Below are positions 21,353-29,958 of a stretch of 64,000 nucleotides of DNA, in pieces (the stretch's first letter is position 1; each line of letters begins with the position of its first letter). Location: NCBI RefSeq assembly GCF_001051995.2, contig NZ_CP014646.1:2666001-2730000 (forward strand). The letters run 5' to 3'. This DNA comes from Thauera humireducens. Lineage in GTDB: Bacteria > Pseudomonadota > Gammaproteobacteria > Burkholderiales > Rhodocyclaceae. Made by a program: the position numbers and the translations under genes. The notes below the pieces were generated by a model that saw only the letters and a program-made list of their open reading frames with translations, did no database searches and had not been told where the DNA came from.

Positions 21353-24300
21353 TCAACGCGGGCGGCTGTCCCAGATCTTCTGCAGGCGCTTTACCGACAC
21401 GGGCATCGGCGTCCTGAGTTCCTGGGCGTAAAGGCCGACGCGCAACTCCTCCAGCAACCAGCGGAACTCCTCCAGCGCGGGGTCCTCGACGCCGGCCCGA
21501 CGGCGGGCGAGGCGCTCGCGCTCCCAAACCTGTGCGAGCTGCTTCCATTCGGCCATCGCCTGTGCGTCGCGCGCCGGATTGTTGCGAAGTTTGTCCAGCC
21601 GCACCGCGTCGCCCTTGAGGTAGCGCGGGAAGTGCGCCAGCCTTTCCCACGCAAAGGCGACGAGAAAATCCTTGGGCAACAGCGCGGCAAGTTGCGCCTG
21701 GATGTCGGCGACAACCTCGGGGAAGGTCTTCAGTCCGGCCAGGCGCTTCTGCAGCCCCGCATACTCGGCAAGGAGCTGCCCGGTGAGACGCATGAATTCC
21801 TGCGCAACCAGACTCACCCGCGTCTTGGCCTCGGCGCAACGCTTCGCGAACGCATCCGCATTGGCAGGCAGCGGCTCGAGCAGGCAGCAGCGATTCAACG
21901 TCGCCTCGACCAGCCTCGCCTTCAGCTCGGCCTCGGTGCCGAAGTTCATGTACTGCAGCGCGAGTTCACGCAGGCCGGGCAAACGCTCGACCGCGCGCAC
22001 CTGATCTTTCAGGCTGAGCGCGAACAAGCGGGCGAGGCCGCGCCGATGCACGCTCGCCGCCTCTTCCGGCGTGTCGTAAGGTCGCAGGGAAACGCTGTCG
22101 CCATCGTCGTGCAGGGCAGGAAACCCGATCACCTCGCGGCCCGCGACGCGGACTTCGAGCAGTTCGGGCAGTTCGCCGAACGTCCATGCGGTGAAACCGG
22201 ACAGAGCCGGCGCTGCCGTGGCCGGCGCCACCGGTGCATTGCCCCCTCGCCCCGCTGGCGCGCCCTGGACGGCACGACGCTCGGCCTCAGCGCGCCCGCG
22301 CATCGAAGCGTCGCCGGACGCCCGCGCAGCCTGGCCTGCATCATCGCCGGCCGCTGCCGCCGCCCCGACGCCCGCGGCCGACAGCGCGCCCGCAAGCGCA
22401 CCGCCGATCTTCGCCGCGGAGAAACGCGCCGCCACCTGCTCACGGAAGCGCACGCGCAACTCCATCAGGTTGCGCGACTGGCCCATCACCCGGCCGTGCT
22501 CGTCGATCACGCGGAAGTTCATGAAGCAGTGCGGCTTGAGGTTCTCCGGGCGGAAGCTCTCGAGCGGCAGCTTCAGCTGCACACGCTCCTCGACGAAGCG
22601 CTGCAGCATCTTCAACAGCGGCTCGTCGGTGTCGAACTCGCCAGCCTCGAAGGCAAGCATGAACGCCGCCGCGCTCTCGGCCACCGGCTGCAGGCGGTGG
22701 CGGTGTTTCTGCGGCACGGTCTTCATCAGCGCCGCGACCTTCTCTTCCAGCAGGCCCGGCACCAGCCACTCGCAGCGGTTGGCGGGAATCTGGTTGAGCA
22801 TGGCGAGCGGCACGGCGAGCGTCACGCCGTCGTCGGCTTCGCCGGGCTGGTGCAGGTAGGTGAGCTTCAACTTCTGCCCGAGCACCTCCAGCGTCGGCGG
22901 GAAACGGTCCGTGGTGACCCCTTCCGCCTCGTGGCGCATCAGCTGCTCACGCGACAGGTGCAGCAGCTTCGGCTCGGCCTTCTCGGCCTGCTTGCGCCAG
23001 GCCTCCAGACCGGCGACGTCGCAGACCTCCGCCGGGAGCTTGCTGTCGTAGAAGGCCTCGATCAGCGTCTCGTCCACCAGCACATCGGGCCGACGCGACT
23101 TGTGCTCCAGACGCTCGATCTCCGCCACCAGACGCTGGTTGTGGGCGAGGAAGGCCATCGCGCGCGCCGGCCCCTCGGCGATTTCGCCCTGCACCAGGCC
23201 CTCGCGGATGAAGAGCTCGCGGCACAACGCGGGGTCGATGTCGCGGTAGGCCACGCCGCGACGCGGGTAGATCACCAGGCCGTACAGCGTGCCGCGCTCC
23301 CAGGCGCGCACCGCACCGGAGGACTTGGACCAGTGCGGCTCGAAGACCTGGCGCTTGATCAGGTGGCTGCCGACCTCCTCCACCCACTCCGGCTCGATGC
23401 GCGCGATGCAGCGGCCGAAGAGGCGCGAGGTCTCGACCTGCTCGGCGGCCACGATCCACTTGCCCGCCTTCTTCGCCAGCGACGAACCGGGATGCGGCCA
23501 GAATCTGATGCCGCGCGCGCCCAGATACGAACCCGCCTGCGGCCCCTTGGTTGCGTACTCTCCGTCGTCCACCTTGCAGCCGACGTTGCCGAGCAGGCCG
23601 GCGAGCAGCGCCTTGTGGATCGCCTCGTAGTTGGCCGATTGCGTGTTCTCCTTCCAGCCGTGCTCGGCGCACAGCGAATGCAGCTGGGTGAACACGTCGC
23701 GCCACTCGCGCATGCGCATGTAGTTGAGGAAGTGCTTCTTGCACCAGGCCTTCTGCTTGCTGGACGACTCATGGCGCTGCACCTCGTCCCAGGCCTTCCA
23801 CAGGTGCCAGTACCACAGGAACTCGGACTTCTGGTCCTGTTCCCCGCCGCGGAACTTCGCATGCGCCTGGTCGGCGCCGCCGGGGCTGTCCTGCGGGCGC
23901 TCGCGCGGGTCCTGCACCGACAGCGCGGCGGCGATCACCAGCAGCTCGGCGAGCGCGCCACGGTCCCGCGCGGCGAGGATCATGCGGCCGATGCGCGGGT
24001 CGAGCGGCAGCCTGGCCAGCTCGATGCCGATCGGAGTGAGCTTGCGCTCATCGTCGTCGCTGACGGCGCCGAGCTCGGCGAGCAACGCGTAGCCGTCGCC
24101 GATCAGGCGCGAGCCGGGCGCGTCGATGAAGGGGAAGTCCTCCACCGCGCCCAGCTTCAGGGCCTTCATGCGCAGGATCACGCCCGCGAGCGAGGAGCGC
24201 AGGATCTCCGGGTCGGTGTGCGCCGGACGACGATTGAAGTCGTCCTCGTCGTAGAGGCGGAAGCAGATGCCGTCCATGACCCGGCCGCAGCGGCCGGCGC

Positions 24301-25573
24301 GCTGCTGGGCCGCCGATTGGGCGATCTTCTCGACCTGCAACTGCTCGACCTTGTTGCGCGGCGAGTAGCGCTTGATGCGCGCCAGCCCGGTATCGACCAC
24401 GTAGCGGATGCCGGGCACGGTCAGCGAGGTCTCGGCGACGTTGGTCGACAGCACCACCCGGCGCCCGTTGGAGGCCGAGAACACCCGCGCCTGCTCCTGC
24501 GCCGACTGGCGTGCGAATAGCGGCAGGATCTCGGTGCCGGGCAGGTGATGGGCCTTTCTCAGTGCCTCGGCGGCCTCGCGGATCTCCCGCTCGCCGGGCA
24601 GGAAGACCAGCACGTCGCCCGGGCCGCAGCGCTGTGCCTCATCGACCGCGTCGACCAGCGCGTCCAGCAGGTCACGGCTCTTGTCTTTCGACTTGTCGCC
24701 TTTCGCCGCCGCCGTGCGTGCTGCGGCAGCGGGGTCGACCTCTTCGCTCTCCACCGGCCGGTAGCGCATCTCGATCGGATACAGCCGGCCGGAGACCTCG
24801 ATCACCGGCGCCGGCTTGCCTGCGGCGTCGGCGAAGTGATTGGCGAAACGCTCCGCGTCCAGCGTCGCCGAGGTCACGATCACCTTCAGGTCCGGCCGGC
24901 GCGGCAGCAGCGTCCTGAGGTAGCCGAGCAGGAAGTCGATGTTGAGGCTGCGCTCGTGGGCCTCGTCGATGATCAGGGTGTCGTAGGCGGCCAGCAGCGG
25001 GTCGGTCTGGGTCTCGGCGAGCAGGATGCCGTCGGTCATCAGCTTGATGTGGCTGCGCTCGCCGGTCTTGTCGGTAAAGCGGATCTTGTAGCCGACCACC
25101 TCGCCGAGCGGGCTCCTGAGCTCCTGCGCGATGCGGGTCGCGGTGGCGCGCGCGGCCAGCCGGCGCGGCTGGGTGTGGCCGATGAGGCCGGCGACGCCGC
25201 GCCCGAGCGTCATCGCGATCTTGGGCAGCTGGGTGGTCTTGCCCGAGCCGGTCTCGCCGCAGACGATGATGACCTGATGCGCCGCGAGCGCCGCCGCGAT
25301 CTCGTCGCGGCGGGCCGACACCGGCAGCTCGGGCGGAAAATCCGGCGCCGGCAACGCAGCGCGGCGGGCAAGGAGTGCCGCGCGCGAACGCGCGCACAAG
25401 GCGTCGAAGTCGGCCTGCAGCCGCGTACGCTGCGCCGCAGCGCGCTCGTCGCCCTTCGCCGGGCGTGCGAGGTCCCGCGCCATGCGGCGCAGTCGCGGGC
25501 GATCGGCGCTCAGGCAGTCGTCGAAGTTCGGCAGGTCGGACGGGCGCCGTGCGCCCCGATGGTCAGCCCTCAT
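21353..25573 (-). CDS. hrpA: DEAH-box ATP-dependent RNA helicase HrpA
   Basis: Large helicase of 1406 aa. Walker A GETGSGKT is at 106-113 and DEAH at 203-206. Motif III is SATLDAERF and motif VI QRAGRCGR. HA2 and OB-fold domains and the long HrpA-specific C-terminal region (DUF3418) follow. In E. coli, HrpA rescues stalled ribosomes and processes mRNA. It is about 100 residues longer than E. coli HrpA, partly through an Ala/Gly-rich insert at about 1058-1122 (bases 22200-22400). Convergent with the His-rich gene. Confidence 0.95.
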   Translation of the reverse strand: MRADHRGARRPSDLPNFDDCLSADRPRLRRMARDLARPAKGDERAAAQRTRLQADFDALCARSRAALLARRAALPAPDFPPELPVSARRDEIAAALAAHQVIIVCGETGSGKTTQLPKIAMTLGRGVAGLIGHTQPRRLAARATATRIAQELRSPLGEVVGYKIRFTDKTGERSHIKLMTDGILLAETQTDPLLAAYDTLIIDEAHERSLNIDFLLGYLRTLLPRRPDLKVIVTSATLDAERFANHFADAAGKPAPVIEVSGRLYPIEMRYRPVESEEVDPAAAARTAAAKGDKSKDKSRDLLDALVDAVDEAQRCGPGDVLVFLPGEREIREAAEALRKAHHLPGTEILPLFARQSAQEQARVFSASNGRRVVLSTNVAETSLTVPGIRYVVDTGLARIKRYSPRNKVEQLQVEKIAQSAAQQRAGRCGRVMDGICFRLYDEDDFNRRPAHTDPEILRSSLAGVILRMKALKLGAVEDFPFIDAPGSRLIGDGYALLAELGAVSDDDERKLTPIGIELARLPLDPRIGRMILAARDRGALAELLVIAAALSVQDPRERPQDSPGGADQAHAKFRGGEQDQKSEFLWYWHLWKAWDEVQRHESSSKQKAWCKKHFLNYMRMREWRDVFTQLHSLCAEHGWKENTQSANYEAIHKALLAGLLGNVGCKVDDGEYATKGPQAGSYLGARGIRFWPHPGSSLAKKAGKWIVAAEQVETSRLFGRCIARIEPEWVEEVGSHLIKRQVFEPHWSKSSGAVRAWERGTLYGLVIYPRRGVAYRDIDPALCRELFIREGLVQGEIAEGPARAMAFLAHNQRLVAEIERLEHKSRRPDVLVDETLIEAFYDSKLPAEVCDVAGLEAWRKQAEKAEPKLLHLSREQLMRHEAEGVTTDRFPPTLEVLGQKLKLTYLHQPGEADDGVTLAVPLAMLNQIPANRCEWLVPGLLEEKVAALMKTVPQKHRHRLQPVAESAAAFMLAFEAGEFDTDEPLLKMLQRFVEERVQLKLPLESFRPENLKPHCFMNFRVIDEHGRVMGQSRNLMELRVRFREQVAARFSAAKIGGALAGALSAAGVGAAAAAGDDAGQAARASGDASMRGRAEAERRAVQGAPAGRGGNAPVAPATAAPALSGFTAWTFGELPELLEVRVAGREVIGFPALHDDGDSVSLRPYDTPEEAASVHRRGLARLFALSLKDQVRAVERLPGLRELALQYMNFGTEAELKARLVEATLNRCCLLEPLPANADAFAKRCAEAKTRVSLVAQEFMRLTGQLLAEYAGLQKRLAGLKTFPEVVADIQAQLAALLPKDFLVAFAWERLAHFPRYLKGDAVRLDKLRNNPARDAQAMAEWKQLAQVWERERLARRRAGVEDPALEEFRWLLEELRVGLYAQELRTPMPVSVKRLQKIWDSRPR

Positions 25574-25686
25574 GGATCCGTTTCAGCTTCGTCAGGGCGC
25601 GCATTATCCTCCGCATCGTCGCCTTGTTGGCGCCGCGGTGCGACAATGACGACTGTCCAAGCACGACCCGCCAGTCAAGACCGACC

Positions 25687-26205
25687 ATGCCCGCCCACGC
25701 CATCGCCGCCGTCGTCTACACGCCCGCCGACAATATCGAGGCCCTGCTCGCGCAGGCAGCGCGCGAACTGGCCGCACGCGGCGTGAAGCTGGGCGGCGTG
25801 CTGCAGCACGACATCGCCGGCGTCATCGACGACCCCTGCGCGATGGAGCTGGAAAACCTCGAGACCGGCGAGAGCATTCCGCTGTCGCAGGAACTCGGCC
25901 GCGGCTCGGTGGCCTGCCGCGTCGATCCGGATGCGCTGGCACGCGGTTCGGTGGCGGTGCGCGGCGCGATCGCGCGCGGCGTCGGTCTGGTCATCATCAA
26001 CAAGTTCGGCGCGCAGGAGGTTTCGGGCGCCGGCCTGCGCGACGAGATGGCCGAGACGGTGCTGGCTGGCGTACCGCTGCTGACGGCGGTGGGCGAGCGC
26101 TTCCTCGACGAATGGGGGGCCTTCACCGGTGGCGACAGCGTCCTGCTGCCCCCCACGCTCGAAGCCATCCTGCAATGGTGGTCGGCGTTGCAGTCGCAGG
26201 CCTGA
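25687..26205 (+). CDS. DUF2478-family protein
   Basis: 172 aa. It begins IAAVVYTPADNIEALLAQAA and contains LENLETGESIPLSQELGRGS and LVIINKFGAQEVSGAGLRDE, features of DUF2478 proteins, which resemble P-loop NTPases but lack a clear Walker A here. Family members often occur near molybdate transport or molybdoenzyme genes. No such gene is adjacent, so the function stays open. The gene lies 3 bp before the Cys-cluster gene. Confidence 0.7.
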   Translation: MPAHAIAAVVYTPADNIEALLAQAARELAARGVKLGGVLQHDIAGVIDDPCAMELENLETGESIPLSQELGRGSVACRVDPDALARGSVAVRGAIARGVGLVIINKFGAQEVSGAGLRDEMAETVLAGVPLLTAVGERFLDEWGAFTGGDSVLLPPTLEAILQWWSALQSQA

Positions 26206-26208
26206 ACG

Positions 26209-26463
26209 ATGGACTGCCGCCCCGGTTGCGCCGCCTGCTGCATCGCGCCCTCCATTTCCTCGCCGATTCCCGGCATGGAAGGCGGCAAGCCCGCCGGCAC
26301 GCGCTGCATTCAGCTCGATGAGCGCGATCGCTGTCGCCTGTTCGGCGATCCGCGGCGCCCCGCCGTGTGCGGCAGCCTGGCACCGTCGGTCGAGATGTGC
26401 GGCGCCGACCAAGCGCACGCCCTGCACTTCCTGACACGTCTGGAGATCATGACGGCGGCCTGA
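26209..26463 (+). CDS. YkgJ-type Cys-cluster protein
   Basis: 84 aa with eight Cys: C3, C7, C10 and C11 in [11 protein letters not shown], then single Cys in [21 protein letters not shown] and EMCGAD. This matches the zinc- or iron-chelating YkgJ/Fliw-like Cys-cluster family of unknown function. Probably co-transcribed with the DUF2478 gene. Confidence 0.8.
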   Translation: MDCRPGCAACCIAPSISSPIPGMEGGKPAGTRCIQLDERDRCRLFGDPRRPAVCGSLAPSVEMCGADQAHALHFLTRLEIMTAA

Positions 26464-26503
26464 GACGCACACGTCGCGCGCCGCGGCGCAACATCCGGCC
26501 GGC

Positions 26504-26509
26504 TATAAT
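26504..26509 (+). promoter_or_regulatory. candidate -10 box for uppP
   Basis: Consensus TATAAT 35 bases before the uppP ATG. A matching -35 box is not evident. Confidence 0.35.
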
Positions 26510-26543
26510 CCTGCGCTTCCCCGCTCCGGACTCCCACAGCCGC

Positions 26544-27368
26544 ATGGACTTCTCCCTCCTCCTCGTCGCCCTCGTCCTCGGCATCGTCGAAGGCCTCACC
26601 GAATTCCTGCCGGTGTCCTCCACCGGCCACCTCATCATCGTCGGCGATCTGCTCGGCTACAACGACGACACCAGCAAGGTGTTCAAGATCGTCATCCAGC
26701 TCGCCGCCATCCTCGCGGTGTGCTGGGACTACCGCGAACGCCTGATCAAGGTCGCCGTAGGCCTGCCCACCGAGCGCAGCGCACAGCGCTTCGTGTGGAT
26801 GCTGTTCATCGGCTTCCTGCCTGCGGCCGTCCTCGGGCTGATGTTCCATTCCACGATCAAGGGCCTGCTGTTCAACCCGATCACGGTGGCGACCGCGCTG
26901 GTGGTGGGTGGCCTGATCATCCTCTACGTGGAAAAGCGCGCCTACCATCCGCGCATCAACGACGTCGACGACATGCGCTGGACCGACGCGCTCAAGGTCG
27001 GCTTCGCCCAGGCGCTGGCGATGATCCCGGGCACCTCGCGCTCGGGCGCGACCATCATGGGCGGGCTGATCTTCGGCCTGTCGCGCAAGACGGCGGCGGA
27101 GTTCTCCTTCTTCCTGGCGATCCCGACCATGTTCGCCGCCACCGCCTACGACCTGTACAAGAACTGGGCGCTGCTGCGCCTCGAAGACCTGCCGGTGTTC
27201 GCGGTCGGCTTCGTCGCCTCCTTCGTCGCCGCGATGTGGGCGGTGAAGAGCTTCATCAAGTTCATCTCCAACCACACCTTCGTCGTCTTCGCCTGGTACC
27301 GCATCGCCTTCGGCCTCTTCGTGCTGGCGACCTGGTATTTCGGCTGGGTGGAATGGTCGGAACCCTGA
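26544..27368 (+). CDS. uppP: undecaprenyl-diphosphatase
   Basis: Integral membrane phosphatase (BacA) that recycles the C55 lipid carrier of peptidoglycan synthesis; overexpression gives bacitracin resistance. It has 274 aa with about eight membrane segments. The catalytic motifs are [14 protein letters not shown] (residues 16-29) and PGTSRSGAT. The frame is open before the ATG, but [17 protein letters not shown] is the family N-terminus. Confidence 0.96.
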   Translation: MDFSLLLVALVLGIVEGLTEFLPVSSTGHLIIVGDLLGYNDDTSKVFKIVIQLAAILAVCWDYRERLIKVAVGLPTERSAQRFVWMLFIGFLPAAVLGLMFHSTIKGLLFNPITVATALVVGGLIILYVEKRAYHPRINDVDDMRWTDALKVGFAQALAMIPGTSRSGATIMGGLIFGLSRKTAAEFSFFLAIPTMFAATAYDLYKNWALLRLEDLPVFAVGFVASFVAAMWAVKSFIKFISNHTFVVFAWYRIAFGLFVLATWYFGWVEWSEP

Positions 27369-27381
27369 TGGAGGCACGACG

Positions 27382-27972
27382 ATGATCGTCTATCTGCATG
27401 GTTTCCGCTCCGCCCCGGCCTCGATCAAGGCCCGGGCGCTCGGGGCGCGCATGGCCGAACGCGGCCTCTCCGACCGCTTTTGGTGCGAGCAGCTGCCGGT
27501 GTCACCGCGCGCCGCGATCGCGCTGGCCGAGGCCGAGATCGCACGGGCCCGCGCCGCGGGTCTCACGCCCTCCGTGGTCGGCAGCTCGCTGGGCGGCTAT
27601 TACGCCACCTGGCTCGCCGAGCGCCACGGCCTGCGCGCGGTGCTGGTCAACCCGGCGGTCGTCGCGCCCCTGTCGCTCGAAGCCTACGTCGGCACGCAGA
27701 CCAACCTCTACACCGGCGAGTCCTTCGACTTCACCCGCGAGCACATCGACGAGTTGCGCGCGCTCGAAGTCCCGGCGATCACACGGCCCGAGCGCTACTG
27801 GCTGCTCGCCGAAACCGGCGACGAGGTCCTGGATTACCGCCACGCCGTGCAGAAGTACGCCGGTGCGCGCCAGACCGTGCTGGAAGGCGGCGACCACGGT
27901 TTCTCGCGCTGGAACGACTACCTCGATGCCGTCATCGCCTTCGCCGGACTGGACACGGGAGTCACGCGATGA
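27382..27972 (+). CDS. YqiA/YcfP-like alpha/beta hydrolase
   Basis: 196 aa esterase-like protein. It begins IVYLHGFRSAPASIKA, has the nucleophile elbow GSSLGGYY (Ser in VVGSSLGG), a late Asp region (AETGDEVLDYR) and catalytic His in GGDHGFSRW. The substrate is unknown; E. coli YqiA hydrolyses short acyl esters in vitro. Its stop overlaps the next start at ATGA. Confidence 0.85.
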   Translation: MIVYLHGFRSAPASIKARALGARMAERGLSDRFWCEQLPVSPRAAIALAEAEIARARAAGLTPSVVGSSLGGYYATWLAERHGLRAVLVNPAVVAPLSLEAYVGTQTNLYTGESFDFTREHIDELRALEVPAITRPERYWLLAETGDEVLDYRHAVQKYAGARQTVLEGGDHGFSRWNDYLDAVIAFAGLDTGVTR

Positions 27973-28850
27973 GCACGCCCGGTTCCGCAGCAAGCGCGTC
28001 CGCCCCCGACTTCGATGCCCGCCGCTTCAAGGCGATGGAGCGCGCCGGCTTCAACCGCATCGCCGCGCGCTACGCCGAAGGCGCCCACCTGCGCGCCGAT
28101 CTCGCCGCGGCCCTGCTTGACGCTGCGGCGCTCGAACCCGGCCAGCGTGTGCTCGACCTTGCCAGCGGCCCCGGCCTGCTGGCGCGCGAGGCGGCGCAGC
28201 GTGTCGTCCCCGGCGGAAGCGTGCTCGCCACCGACATCGCCGAAGGCATGCTGGCCGAGGGCGCACGCCGCTGCGGCAACCAGGCCGACGCACCCTGCTT
28301 CGCGGCCGCCGACGCCGAACGGCTGTGCATCGCCGACGCACGCATGGACCGCGTGCTGGCCGGACTCGCGCTCTTCATCTTTCCGCACCCCGAGCAGGCG
28401 CTGGCCGAAATGCATCGCGTGCTGGCGCCCGGAGGACGGGTCGTGTTGTCGGTGTGGGGGCCGCGCGAGACGGTACCGCTGATCCATCGCGCGCAGGACT
28501 GCATCGCCCGGCTGCTGCCACCGCCCAAGGTGGCCCGCCCCTCGGTGTTCCGCTACGGCGAACCCGCTACGCTGCACGCGACGCTGGCGGCCGCGGGCTT
28601 CGACGACATCGACATCCGGCCCTGCGCGTTCAGTTGCCACTTTGCCGACGCCGATGCCTACTGGCAGGCCTTTCTCGATCTAGCCGGCGGTGCGGCCGAA
28701 GCACTGGGCCGTCTGCCGGAGGCAACGCAGCGCGCGCTGCAGGCGGCAGTCGTGGACGATCTCGCTGCGCATTGCTGCGACGACGGCAGGGGGGGCTACC
28801 TGCTGCCGGCACGCACCCTGATCGCCAGCGCCCGCCGTCCGGGCAACTGA
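27969..28850 (+). CDS. class I SAM-dependent methyltransferase
   Basis: 293 aa. Motif I VLDLASGPGLLAREAA is near residue 60. The UbiE-like pattern continues with DIAEGMLAEGA and HRVLAPGGRVVLSVWGP. The substrate is unknown: the fold and motifs suit a small molecule such as a quinone or lipid rather than RNA. Translationally coupled to the hydrolase gene before it. Confidence 0.8.
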   Translation: MSTPGSAASASAPDFDARRFKAMERAGFNRIAARYAEGAHLRADLAAALLDAAALEPGQRVLDLASGPGLLAREAAQRVVPGGSVLATDIAEGMLAEGARRCGNQADAPCFAAADAERLCIADARMDRVLAGLALFIFPHPEQALAEMHRVLAPGGRVVLSVWGPRETVPLIHRAQDCIARLLPPPKVARPSVFRYGEPATLHATLAAAGFDDIDIRPCAFSCHFADADAYWQAFLDLAGGAAEALGRLPEATQRALQAAVVDDLAAHCCDDGRGGYLLPARTLIASARRPGN

Positions 28851-28919
28851 GGCCCGCACCGGACAACGCTCCAACGGCCTCGTGCCCGCCCCCCCAAACA
28901 CGCTCACCGCATCCCCTAC

Positions 28920-29900
28920 GTGTCCGCTCCTTCCTCCGTGCCACCCTCCGCCACCGATGTCCAACAGGCGCGCCATGGCATGCTCGCCGCATTGGCCGCG
29001 TTCTGCATCTGGGGCCTTGCACCGCTGTACTTCCGCGCCATCGGCAGCGTGCCGCCGTTCGAGATCGTCGCCCACCGCGTGCTGTGGTCGGCGCTGTTCC
29101 TCGCCGTGCTGATCGCGCTGCTGCCCTTCGCCGGCGGCTTCGGCCGTGTGCGCAGCGTGCTCGCGCAGCCGAAACTGCTCGGCCTGCTCACCATCACCGC
29201 CCTGCTCACCAGCAGCAACTGGCTGGTGTTCATCTGGGCCGTCGACGCCGAACGGCTGCTCGAGGCAAGCCTGGGCTACTTCATCAACCCGCTCGTCAGC
29301 GTGGCGCTCGGGGCGATCTTCCTCGGCGAACGCCTGCGACCGCTGCAGGCCGCCGCGGTGGCGATCGCCTTCGCCGGCGTGGGCTGGCGCGTATGGCAAC
29401 TCGGCACCCTGCCCTGGATCGCACTCTTCCTCGCCGGCACCTTCGGCCTGTACGGTCTGCTGCGCAAGCGCGCCCCGATCGAGGCCGCAAGCGGGCTCTT
29501 CATCGAGACCCTGCTCGTCGCACCGCTGGCGCTGGGCTGGCTGGCATGGCTCGCCTACCGCGGCGACTTCAGCTTCGGCAGCGGCGCCCACACCGACTGG
29601 CTGCTGCCGCTGTCGGGCATCATCACCGCCGTACCGCTGATGCTGTTCGCCATCGGCGCACGCCGGCTGCCGCTGGCCACCGTGGGCTTCCTGCAGTATC
29701 TCGCTCCCAGCATCAACTTCGTCATCGCGGTCTGGCTCTTCCGCGAGCCCTTCGATGCTGCGCAATTCATCGGCTTCCTGCTGATCTGGACGGCACTGGC
29801 GATCTACTCCGCCGACATGCTGCACGCCGCACGCGGTCGCCATGCGGCCGAGGCCGGGCGGGCGTCCGCTGAAACCTCGGCTCGCTCCGACAGTCGATAG
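28920..29900 (+). CDS. rarD: RarD-type EamA transporter
   Basis: Inner-membrane protein of the drug/metabolite transporter superfamily, 326 aa with ten predicted helices. Starting at GTG it has a short soluble N-terminus, then GMLAALAAFCIWGLAPLYF and the RarD-specific RVLWSALFLAVL and SNWLVFIWAV. E. coli RarD is named for chloramphenicol sensitivity; the natural substrate is unknown. The start could be the internal ATG near 28980. Confidence 0.87.
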   Translation: MSAPSSVPPSATDVQQARHGMLAALAAFCIWGLAPLYFRAIGSVPPFEIVAHRVLWSALFLAVLIALLPFAGGFGRVRSVLAQPKLLGLLTITALLTSSNWLVFIWAVDAERLLEASLGYFINPLVSVALGAIFLGERLRPLQAAAVAIAFAGVGWRVWQLGTLPWIALFLAGTFGLYGLLRKRAPIEAASGLFIETLLVAPLALGWLAWLAYRGDFSFGSGAHTDWLLPLSGIITAVPLMLFAIGARRLPLATVGFLQYLAPSINFVIAVWLFREPFDAAQFIGFLLIWTALAIYSADMLHAARGRHAAEAGRASAETSARSDSR

Positions 29901-29958
29901 CGTTTTAGGGCAAGTCGTCCGAATCCAGTAAACTACGCGACTTGCTTTCTCCAGGCGG

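Noticed and set aside
21632..24520. A 962-residue open frame antisense to hrpA
   Set aside because: Same GC-driven shadow effect; no motif or start signal, and HrpA motifs are on the other strand.
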